From an uncultured Eubacteriales bacterium (GTDB lineage Bacteria; Bacillota; Clostridia; Oscillospirales; Acutalibacteraceae): a DNA stretch of 13,244 bases. Shown one piece after another: positions 6,069 through 12,222 of this stretch (positions are counted from its first letter, which is position 1; every line of letters begins with the position of its first letter). The translations under genes were made by a program, and so were the position numbers. Location of the stretch: the NCBI GenBank assembly GCA_900320235.1, contig ONRO01000084.1:1-13244 (forward strand). Direction: 5' to 3'. A model generated the notes under the pieces. That model searched no databases, had not been told where the DNA came from, and was given only the letters and a program-made list of their open reading frames with translations.

Positions 6069-7351
6069 TTAAAACAGTAATTGCTGACGGAAAAGCAGAA
6101 TACGATTTTCTGAAGGCTGTACGTGACAGAAGTTCTGATACAGACAGAGATGTAACTGCAATTGTTTCTGAAATTATTGATAATGTCAGAAAAAACGGTG
6201 ATAAGGCTGTTGAGGAATATACAATAAAATTTGACGGAACAGCACCGGAGTTTTTTGAAATACCCAGGGAAGAAATTGAAAGATCAATGCAGAGCTGTGA
6301 TCCCGATTTTATCAGTACACTCGAAAAAGCAGCAGCAAACATCCGTGATTTTCACGCTCGTCAGCTTCAGCAGAGCTGGCTTACAACAAAAGAAAACGGA
6401 GTAATTCTTGGCCAGCGTGTCAGAGGACTTGCGAGAGTAGGTCTTTATGTTCCCGGAGGTACAGCAGCATATCCGTCATCTGTTCTGATGAATGCAATAC
6501 CTGCAAAGATAGCCGGAGTAAAAGAACTGATCATGGTAACTCCTCCGCTTAAAAACGGAAAGCCGAATCCCGATATCATGGCTGCTGCGATGATCGCAGG
6601 TGTAGACAGGGTATTTCTGATGGGTGGTGCGCAGGCTGTTGCAGCACTTGCATACGGAACGGAAAGTGTACCGAAGGTTGATAAAATAGTAGGCCCCGGC
6701 AATATATTTGTTGCAACTGCAAAGAAGCTTGTTTATGGTATTGTCGATATCGATATGATCGCGGGACCGAGTGAAATACTTGTGCTTGCAGATGAAAGTG
6801 CAGACCCGAAATTCCTTGCAGCAGATCTTATGTCACAGGCAGAACATGACAGAATGGCTTCTGCAATTCTTGTTACAACATCAAAAGAGCTTGCAGAGAA
6901 AACGGTTGCTGAGCTTTACAGACAGATACAGGGTCTTTCAAGAAAAGAGATTATTGATGAATCTCTTACAAATTTCGGAGCAATCATTGTATGCGAGAAC
7001 ATGGATAAGGCGGTTGAAATGGCAAACGGACTGGCTCCTGAGCACCTTGAGGTTTGCTGCAAAAATCCGATGGAATATGTGGGAAGGCTTGATAATGCAG
7101 GTTCTGTATTCCTTGGAAATTATTCTCCCGAGCCGCTCGGAGATTACTTTGCGGGACCAAACCACGTTCTTCCGACAAGCGGAACTGCAAGATTCTTTTC
7201 ACCTCTGTCAGTAGACAGCTTTATCAAAAAATCAAGCTTTATATATTATACAGAGGACGCACTCAGGGCAGAACATGATGATATTGTCCGTTTTGCAAAT
7301 ACAGAGGGTCTGACAGCTCATGCAAATTCTATCATTGTAAGATTTGAATAA
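6065..7351 (+). CDS. hisD: Histidinol dehydrogenase HisD
   Basis: A 428-residue enzyme that oxidises L-histidinol to L-histidine in two NAD-dependent steps, the end of the pathway. The family signature runs from VDKIVGPGNIFVATAKKLVY (205-224) through DIDMIAGPSEILVLAD (228-243). Predicted zinc ligands Q258 and H261 (SQAEHD), D360 and H419, and the catalytic pair E326-H327 (APEHLE), are all present and nearly match E. coli numbering. The start is a TTG at 6065 that overlaps the hisG stop codon by 4 bases (TTGA), with AGGAAG at 6050-6055 upstream. A nearby ATG at 6060 belongs to the hisG frame. The low-efficiency start and overlap suggest coupling to hisG translation. Confidence 0.96.
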   Translation: MIKTVIADGKAEYDFLKAVRDRSSDTDRDVTAIVSEIIDNVRKNGDKAVEEYTIKFDGTAPEFFEIPREEIERSMQSCDPDFISTLEKAAANIRDFHARQLQQSWLTTKENGVILGQRVRGLARVGLYVPGGTAAYPSSVLMNAIPAKIAGVKELIMVTPPLKNGKPNPDIMAAAMIAGVDRVFLMGGAQAVAALAYGTESVPKVDKIVGPGNIFVATAKKLVYGIVDIDMIAGPSEILVLADESADPKFLAADLMSQAEHDRMASAILVTTSKELAEKTVAELYRQIQGLSRKEIIDESLTNFGAIIVCENMDKAVEMANGLAPEHLEVCCKNPMEYVGRLDNAGSVFLGNYSPEPLGDYFAGPNHVLPTSGTARFFSPLSVDSFIKKSSFIYYTEDALRAEHDDIVRFANTEGLTAHANSIIVRFE

Positions 7352-7364
7352 TATAATAAAGATC

Positions 7365-7396
7365 TTATTGCCGTCCGATTATTTGGGCGGCAATAA
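7365..7396 (+). other. Strong hairpin between hisD and hisC without a T-run
   Basis: A 12-bp stem, TTATTGCCGTCC (7365-7376) with GGGCGGCAATAA (7385-7396) including one G-U pair, and an 8-base loop. What follows is TAAATACTG, not a run of T, so it is not a standard terminator. It could be a partial terminator, an RNA-processing site or a 3'-end stabiliser that uncouples hisZGD from hisC. TTGGGC-18-GATAAT (7383-7412) in the same DNA is only a weak promoter candidate. Confidence 0.55.
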
Positions 7397-7459
7397 TAAA
7401 TACTGAGATAATATTATAGAAATGTATGTCAAAAAACTGTTTCAGGAAGGGGAATGAAA

Positions 7460-8545
7460 ATGTCATACAGATTATGTGATAAGGTAGTAGAGCTTGAACC
7501 TTATGAACCAATAAGCGGAACATATAAGATAAGACTTGATGCAAATGAATCAGGCTTTAATCTTCCGGAGGAAATAAAAGCCGGAATAAAAACAATTGTC
7601 GATAACATGAGCTTTAACAGATATCCTGATCCGACAGCTAAGAAGCTTACAGCTGCTTTTGCAGACTATTACGGACTTGATCCTGAAAATATCACAGTTA
7701 CAAACGGCTCTGATGAAATGCTTTATCTTCTTGCATCTGCAATGCTTTCAAGGGGAAGCCGTGTTGTTGTAACTGACCCTGATTTTTCGATGTATTCTTT
7801 TTATTCTTTTCTTTCAGAAAATGAGATTTTGAGCTATAAAAAGAATAAGGATCTTGAAATAGAAATTGATGAGCTTATCAGATATGTGAATGATAATAAG
7901 GCTGATATGGTTATTTTTTCCAATCCGTGCAATCCCACAGGAAGGGGCATTACAGCGGAACAGGCAAGAAAGCTTGTGAAAGAATGTTCAGAAACTCTTG
8001 TAGTACTTGACGAGGCATATATGGATTTCTGGAATGAATCAATTCTGAAAGAAGCAGATAAATATAATAATCTGATTGTTCTCAAAACTGCGTCCAAGGC
8101 AGTCGGCGCAGCAGGAATAAGACTTGGCTTTGCTGTTTCAAATCCGACAATTACAAAAGCACTCAGAGCAGTAAAATCGCCTTATAATGTCAACAGCCTT
8201 TCTCAGGAGATAGGAACCTGTATCTATTCTGATAAGAAACTACTTGAAAGCCGTCGTGATGAGATCGTAAAACAAACAAAAGTTCTTTATTCAGGACTTA
8301 GAAAAATAGCAGATAATTATAAGCTTCCAATTAAAATATATGAACCATGCGCCAATTTTATTTTTGTAGAAACAGACAATGCCGGAAAAATCTATGAATT
8401 TATGCTTGAGAACAGCGTTGCTGTAAGATATTTCAGGAATGCCGGTGCAATAAGGATAAGCTGCGGAACAAAAGAGGAAAACATTGAATTTTTAGTTCTG
8501 TTTGAGAAATATATTCAAAAAAACATACTAAAAACTAATCGTTAA
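7460..8545 (+). CDS. hisC: Histidinol-phosphate aminotransferase HisC
   Basis: A 361-residue PLP-dependent class I/II aminotransferase that makes L-histidinol phosphate from imidazole-acetol phosphate and glutamate. The HisC-type N-terminal stretch IRLDANESGFNLP leads in. NPCNPTG (156-162), VVLDEAY with the PLP-contacting Asp (D184) and KTASKAVGAAGIRLGF with the PLP-binding lysine K213 follow. The family more often has SKAFGLAG, so VGAAG is a mild variation. The length is normal. Two ATGs six bases apart (7454 and 7460) are possible. I prefer 7460, because the AGGAAGGGG stretch (7444-7452) is then 7 bases away rather than 1. It follows hisD after about 108 bases containing a hairpin. Confidence 0.94.
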   Translation: MSYRLCDKVVELEPYEPISGTYKIRLDANESGFNLPEEIKAGIKTIVDNMSFNRYPDPTAKKLTAAFADYYGLDPENITVTNGSDEMLYLLASAMLSRGSRVVVTDPDFSMYSFYSFLSENEILSYKKNKDLEIEIDELIRYVNDNKADMVIFSNPCNPTGRGITAEQARKLVKECSETLVVLDEAYMDFWNESILKEADKYNNLIVLKTASKAVGAAGIRLGFAVSNPTITKALRAVKSPYNVNSLSQEIGTCIYSDKKLLESRRDEIVKQTKVLYSGLRKIADNYKLPIKIYEPCANFIFVETDNAGKIYEFMLENSVAVRYFRNAGAIRISCGTKEENIEFLVLFEKYIQKNILKTNR

Positions 8546-8600
8546 AAAAATAACAATTAGTAGTAAGTGATAAATAATGGAATAAATTATTAAAATGCTA

Positions 8601-8629
8601 TTTACAAAGTAAAAAAAATGATTTATACT
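8601..8629 (+). promoter_or_regulatory. Internal promoter before hisB
   Basis: TTTACA (8601-8606), 17 bases, TATACT (8624-8629), in the 112-base AT-rich gap between hisC and hisB. Initiation would be near 8636, only about 22 bases before the hisB start. It could drive hisB-A-I-E independently of the main his promoter. Confidence 0.5.
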
Positions 8630-8657
8630 ATTTGATTGAAAAGAAGAGGTGAGCAGA

Positions 8658-9236
8658 ATGCGAAGTGCACAGATCAGCAGGGAAACAAAAGAAACAAAAA
8701 TAAATATAACGATAGATCTTGACGGCGGAGAGGTTGATATCAGTACAGGTATCGGATTTTTTGACCATATGCTTACTGCATTTGCAGTTCATGGTGGATT
8801 CGGACTAAGTGTAGAAGTCAGCGGAGATCTTGAGGTTGACTGTCATCATACCATCGAGGATACAGGAATTGTTCTTGGTAAGGCCTTTGATAAGGCTCTC
8901 GGAGATAAGGGCGGAATAAAACGCTTCGGAAGCTTCTATGTTCCGATGGATGAAGCACTTGGCTTTTGTTCACTTGATATAAGTGGCAGACCGTTTCTTG
9001 TTTTTGACGCTTCTTTTCCTGAAGAACGAATCGGCGGATATGACAGCTGCATGACAGAAGAGTTTATGCGGGCTTTTGCATTCAATTCCGGAATAACACT
9101 TCATCTTCAGTGTCCTTACGGCAAAAATTCACACCATATGACAGAGGCGCTTTATAAAGCACTCGGACATTCACTCAGAGAAGCTGTCACACCGACATCT
9201 TCCGACAAGCCTCTTTCAACAAAAGGTGTATTATAA
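8658..9236 (+). CDS. hisB: Imidazoleglycerol-phosphate dehydratase HisB (monofunctional)
   Basis: A 192-residue enzyme that dehydrates imidazole-glycerol phosphate to imidazole-acetol phosphate. It shows GIGFFDHMLTAFAVHGGF (31-48). The two metal-binding repeats are HHTIEDTGIVLG (63-74) and HHMTEALYKALGHSLREA (159-176); the family binds a manganese pair through these His and Glu residues. It has no N-terminal phosphatase domain, unlike enterobacterial HisB, so a separate histidinol-phosphate phosphatase is needed and none is in the window. I chose the ATG at 8658, about 7 bases after AGAGGTG. A GTG at 8649 in the same frame lies within that ribosome binding site. Confidence 0.96.
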   Translation: MRSAQISRETKETKINITIDLDGGEVDISTGIGFFDHMLTAFAVHGGFGLSVEVSGDLEVDCHHTIEDTGIVLGKAFDKALGDKGGIKRFGSFYVPMDEALGFCSLDISGRPFLVFDASFPEERIGGYDSCMTEEFMRAFAFNSGITLHLQCPYGKNSHHMTEALYKALGHSLREAVTPTSSDKPLSTKGVL

Positions 9237-9293
9237 AATAAATAAGAAACAGATACGACTCAATAAGATTTTCAGGAAGGTTCTGATATATAT

Positions 9294-10040
9294 ATGTTAA
9301 TACTGCCGGCAATTGATTTAAAAGACGGGAATTGTGTAAGACTTTATAAGGGAGATTATTCAACAGCACATAAGGTTGCGGAAAATGCAGTAGAAACTGC
9401 AAAGGAGTTCGAGCAGGCAGGTGCTGAATTCATGCATATGGTTGACCTTGACGGCGCAAAGGACGGGGAAAGACTGAATTCAGATGTTATACTTGAAGTA
9501 CGCAGGAACTGTAATATAAAAATAGAAGTAGGCGGCGGAATCCGTAACATGGAATCTGTCGAGTTCTATCTTGAAAATAACATCGACAGGGTTATACTCG
9601 GTTCTGCAGCAATAAAGGATCCTGATTTTGTAAAAGAAGCAGTAAAAAAATATCCGCTTAATGTAGCTGTAAGTATTGATGCTAAAAATGGATTTGTTTC
9701 AGCAGACGGCTGGACTGATACTTCCGAGATAAACTTCATAGAGCTTGCAAAGCAGATGGAGGATATAGGAGTACATTATATTATTTTCACTGATATATCA
9801 AAGGACGGAATGCTAAGCGGTCCTAATCTGACAATGCTTGATGAACTCAAGGCGGCTGTAAAGTGTAATATAATTGCATCAGGCGGAGTTGCAAATCTCA
9901 AGGATATTATCAATCTGACAGATCTCGATATCTACGGAGCAATATGCGGAAAAGCAATATACAGCGGTAATCTTGATCTTGCTCAGGCAATAAGTATCGC
10001 AAAGGCAGCAAAGCATAACGGCAAAGGAGCAAATATCTGA
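9294..10040 (+). CDS. hisA: ProFAR isomerase HisA
   Basis: A 248-residue (beta/alpha)8-barrel enzyme that isomerises ProFAR to PRFAR. It begins LILPAIDLKDGNCVRLYKGD (2-21), whose aspartate is the usual catalytic base. It continues with MVDLDGAKDG, IKIEVGGGIRN, SIDAKNGFV with the second catalytic aspartate, and FTDISKDGMLSGPN. DLDGAKDG and TDIxKDGxLxGPN separate HisA from its paralogue HisF, which carries different residues there, so this is not a mislabelled hisF. The AGGAAGG ribosome binding site (9274-9280) is 13 bases upstream, unusually far. hisH is expected in the hisB-hisA gap of many firmicute clusters, but only 57 bases separate them here. The stop codon overlaps the hisI start by one base. 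Confidence 0.95.
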   Translation: MLILPAIDLKDGNCVRLYKGDYSTAHKVAENAVETAKEFEQAGAEFMHMVDLDGAKDGERLNSDVILEVRRNCNIKIEVGGGIRNMESVEFYLENNIDRVILGSAAIKDPDFVKEAVKKYPLNVAVSIDAKNGFVSADGWTDTSEINFIELAKQMEDIGVHYIIFTDISKDGMLSGPNLTMLDELKAAVKCNIIASGGVANLKDIINLTDLDIYGAICGKAIYSGNLDLAQAISIAKAAKHNGKGANI

Positions 10041-10390
10041 TGGCAGACTTTGAATTCATCGAGGATTATTTCAAAAAAGCAGATCTTCTTCCGGCAATAG
10101 TTCAGGAGCGTTCTACCGGTCAGGTACTGATGCTTGCGTATATGAACAGGGAATCAATGCGAAAGACATTTGAAACAGGATATACATGGTTTTACAGCCG
10201 TTCAAGACAGGAGCTGTGGAATAAGGGAGCAACATCCGGTCATCTTCAGAAGATCGTTGATATCAAGGGAGACTGCGATAAGGATACACTTTTAGTAATA
10301 GTAGATCAGACCGGAGCTGCATGCCATACAGGAAGCCATTCCTGCTTCTTTAATGAACTCTGGGAAGAATACGGAAAAAAGAATAAATAA
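10040..10390 (+). CDS. hisI: Phosphoribosyl-AMP cyclohydrolase HisI
   Basis: A 116-residue metal enzyme that opens the purine ring of phosphoribosyl-AMP, the third step of the pathway. Signatures are in order: VLMLAYMNRESM (29-40), TWFYSRSRQELWNKGATSGH (49-68), GDCDKDTLL (77-85) with metal-binding acidic residues and C79, and the Cys region with C95 and C102 (ACHTG...SC). The usual QxGPACHTG reads QTGAACHTG here, Ala replacing Pro. It is the cyclohydrolase domain only; HisE is a separate gene just downstream rather than fused. The ATG overlaps the hisA stop codon (TGATG), with AAAGGAG about 10 bases before it, so hisF, which often sits between hisA and hisI, is cleanly absent. Confidence 0.96.
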   Translation: MADFEFIEDYFKKADLLPAIVQERSTGQVLMLAYMNRESMRKTFETGYTWFYSRSRQELWNKGATSGHLQKIVDIKGDCDKDTLLVIVDQTGAACHTGSHSCFFNELWEEYGKKNK

Positions 10391-10404
10391 ACGGAGGAAA
10401 TAAA

Positions 10405-10737
10405 ATGGAAAACAGTAACGAGCTTTATGATCTTTATGAAACCATACTCAGCAGAAAGGCAGAGAAACAGGAGGGTTCATATACCTGTTATCTTTTTGAA
10501 AAAGGACTCGATAAGATCCTCAAAAAGGTTGGTGAAGAATGCAGCGAAACAATAATAGCTGCAAAGAACGGTGATAACAAGGAAACCGTACTTGAGATAT
10601 CAGACCTTATTTATCATCTTTTTGTGATGATGGCTCAGCAGGGAATATCCGTAGATGAGGTAATGGATGAGCTTGCAAAGAGAAGCAATAAAACCGGAAA
10701 CCTCAAAAAATTCCATCAGGTAGACAAAAACACATAA
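10405..10737 (+). CDS. hisE: Phosphoribosyl-ATP pyrophosphatase HisE
   Basis: A 110-residue all-alpha enzyme of the MazG-like NTP pyrophosphatase superfamily. It removes pyrophosphate from phosphoribosyl-ATP, the second step of the pathway. The family core is clear: SYTCYLFEKGLDKILKKVGE followed by EECSETIIAAK and EISDLIYHLFVMM, whose Glu and Asp residues bind magnesium. The C-terminal EVMDELAKRSN is also typical. The length is normal for a stand-alone HisE. GGAGGA (10393-10398) lies 6 bases before the ATG and the gap from hisI is 14 bases. It is the last gene of the cluster, directly before a strong terminator. Confidence 0.95.
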   Translation: MENSNELYDLYETILSRKAEKQEGSYTCYLFEKGLDKILKKVGEECSETIIAAKNGDNKETVLEISDLIYHLFVMMAQQGISVDEVMDELAKRSNKTGNLKKFHQVDKNT

Positions 10738-10753
10738 TAGTAAAATTTATTAT

Positions 10754-10789
10754 AAAATGCTTCGTAACCCACGGAGCATTTTTATTTTT
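10754..10789 (+). terminator. Rho-independent terminator after hisE
   Basis: A 12-bp stem, AAAATGCTTCGT (10754-10765) with ACGGAGCATTTT (10771-10782) including one G-U pair, a 5-base loop, then TATTTTT. It lies 17 bases after the hisE stop codon and closes the his cluster. Confidence 0.9.
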
Positions 10790-10879
10790 GCATAATGACA
10801 GAATTAATAATTGTTTTCGATTGTTTTCCGTATAAATGAATAAAATTATTGCCAAATTATTAAAATTACAGAATGTTGA

Positions 10880-10909
10880 TTGACTACATAAACAAAAAAA
10901 TGCTATAAT
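10880..10909 (+). promoter_or_regulatory. Promoter of the sugar transferase gene
   Basis: TTGACT (10880-10885), 18 bases, then a perfect TATAAT (10904-10909); initiation near 10916. Upstream, ATTGTTTTC occurs twice with a 10-base period (10810-10818, 10820-10828), and AAATTATT twice with an 11-base period (10843-10850, 10854-10861). These near-helical repeats could be regulator contacts or chance in AT-rich DNA. Confidence 0.7.
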
Positions 10910-10977
10910 AACAACAGTATGAATCAGAACAGAACAAATATTTTAGATTATCAAAATTATGATGGGGTGTTCGAAAT

Positions 10978-11658
10978 ATGAATAATAATGCAGTTCTTCA
11001 GCTCAGTGAAGATGGAGATTATTCTGAATCAGTTGTTCTTGAGAGAAAAAGATTATACAGCTTCCTCAAAAGGTTTTTTGATATTATACTTTCTCTTTTT
11101 GCTCTTATTGTACTTAGCCCTTTGTTTCTGGTTGTAATGATTCTTATATCATTGTGGGATAAAAAAGGGAATCCGATATTTGTTCAGGAAAGATGCGGAA
11201 AGAACGGAAAGATATTCAAGCTATATAAGTTTCGTTCAATGTGTATGGATGCAGAAGCCCTTAAAGCAAAGCTCCAGAAGTATAATGAGATGGATGGACC
11301 GGCATTTAAAATGAAGGATGACCCCAGAATCACCGGTATCGGCAAATTCATCAGAGCAACAAATATCGATGAGCTTCCTCAGCTAGTAAATATTCTCAAG
11401 GGAGATATGTCTATTGTAGGACCAAGACCACCGCTTCCGGCAGAGGTAGCTGAATATTCAGAAAGTGATAAGCAAAGGCTTCTTGTAACGCCCGGACTTA
11501 CGTGCTATTGGCAGGCAAGCAAGGCAAGAAATGATATTTCGTTTGAACAGTGGATGGAAATGGACAGACAGTACATAGCTGACAGAAGTCTTCAGACTGA
11601 TTTTAAGATCATCTGTAAAACTGCATATGTTATTCTTGCACATCACGATGGAAGATAA
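10978..11658 (+). CDS. Short-form bacterial sugar transferase (phosphoglycosyl transferase)
   Basis: A 226-residue PglC/WcaJ-type monotopic phosphoglycosyl transferase. The family moves a sugar-1-phosphate from a nucleotide sugar to undecaprenyl phosphate at the inner membrane face, starting synthesis of capsule, exopolysaccharide or glycoprotein glycans. A hydrophobic segment at about 33-60 contains the S47-P48 pair typical of the re-entrant helix. The catalytic domain shows GKIFKLYKFRSMCMDAEALK (77-96), DDPRITGIGKFIRATNIDEL (114-133) with the catalytic D131-E132 pair, GDMSIVGPRPP (142-152) and TPGLTCYWQ (171-179). It lacks the long N-terminal membrane domain of WcaJ itself. The sugar cannot be deduced. 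GGGGTG (10964-10969) lies 8 bases before the ATG. No other glycan gene is nearby, and it has its own promoter and terminator. Confidence 0.9.
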   Translation: MNNNAVLQLSEDGDYSESVVLERKRLYSFLKRFFDIILSLFALIVLSPLFLVVMILISLWDKKGNPIFVQERCGKNGKIFKLYKFRSMCMDAEALKAKLQKYNEMDGPAFKMKDDPRITGIGKFIRATNIDELPQLVNILKGDMSIVGPRPPLPAEVAEYSESDKQRLLVTPGLTCYWQASKARNDISFEQWMEMDRQYIADRSLQTDFKIICKTAYVILAHHDGR

Positions 11659-11663
11659 AATGG

Positions 11664-11691
11664 ATCCTCAGCGTAAAGCTGAGGATTTTTT
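11664..11691 (+). terminator. Rho-independent terminator after the sugar transferase gene
   Basis: A perfect 9-bp stem, ATCCTCAGC (11664-11672) with GCTGAGGAT (11678-11686), a 5-base GTAAA loop and a run of six T (11686-11691). It begins 6 bases after the stop codon. Confidence 0.93.
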
Positions 11692-11785
11692 GCATTTTAT
11701 TGATGTTTTCAGACTATAATTATTTAGTGGTTTAATAAGGCAGATGAATAATATTGAAAAAATTAAAAAAAGTACCAAATTATAC

Positions 11786-11814
11786 TTGATTTTTTTGCAG
11801 AAAGGGTATACAAT
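11786..11814 (+). promoter_or_regulatory. groESL promoter
   Basis: TTGATT (11786-11791), 17 bases, TACAAT (11809-11814), with initiation expected near 11821, right at the left arm of the CIRCE element. Confidence 0.75.
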
Positions 11815-11818
11815 ATCT

Positions 11819-11845
11819 TTAGCACTCGAAAGGCGAGAGTGCTAA
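11819..11845 (+). promoter_or_regulatory. CIRCE operator for the heat-shock repressor HrcA
   Basis: TTAGCACTC (11819-11827), nine bases, GAGTGCTAA (11837-11845): an exact match to the CIRCE consensus. HrcA bound here would cover the start of transcription and repress groESL until heat or unfolded protein titrates it. The hrcA gene is not in the window. Confidence 0.97.
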
Positions 11846-11888
11846 TCAATTTCATTAATACTATTTTGCTTTAAGGAGGCAATATATT

Positions 11889-12173
11889 ATGACTATTAAA
11901 CCATTACTTGACAGAGTTGTTGTAAAGGCAGAGGCTGCCGAGGAAACAACAAAGAGCGGTATTATTCTTACAGCTGCTTCACAGGAAAAGCCCCAGTTTG
12001 CAACAGTTGTTGCAGTTGGTCCGGGTGGAATGGTCGATGACAAGGAAGTAAAGATGTATGTGAATATCGGTGATAAGGTAATCACAAGCAAATATTCAGG
12101 TACAGATGTCAAGATCGACGGTGAAGAATACACTATCGTTCGTCAGTCAGATATTCTTGCAGTAGTGGAATAA
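11889..12173 (+). CDS. groES: Co-chaperonin GroES
   Basis: A 94-residue Hsp10 that forms the heptameric lid of the GroEL folding chamber in the cytoplasm. It begins with the family stretch MTIKPLLDRVVVKAEAAEE, followed by the mobile loop TKSGIILTAASQEKPQ (21-36) that touches GroEL. ATVVAVGPGG and the C-terminal YTIVRQSDILAVVE complete a normal-length protein. AAGGAGG (11873-11879) lies 9 bases before the ATG. It is the first gene after the CIRCE-controlled promoter, with groEL following after 49 bases. Confidence 0.98.
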   Translation: MTIKPLLDRVVVKAEAAEETTKSGIILTAASQEKPQFATVVAVGPGGMVDDKEVKMYVNIGDKVITSKYSGTDVKIDGEEYTIVRQSDILAVVE

Positions 12174-12222
12174 AAAAGAAAAACTGCGGAAAAGAAAGAA
12201 TAGAATTTGGAGGTAATTTATC

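Noticed and set aside
6771..7214. 147-codon open frame on the + strand inside hisD
   Set aside because: It is an alternative frame of the well-supported hisD gene, with low-complexity composition and no family features.
3993..11717. 12-base repeat TTTTCAGACTAT at 3993-4004 and 11706-11717
   Set aside because: Only 12 AT-rich bases, no shared flanks, and different contexts; likely chance.
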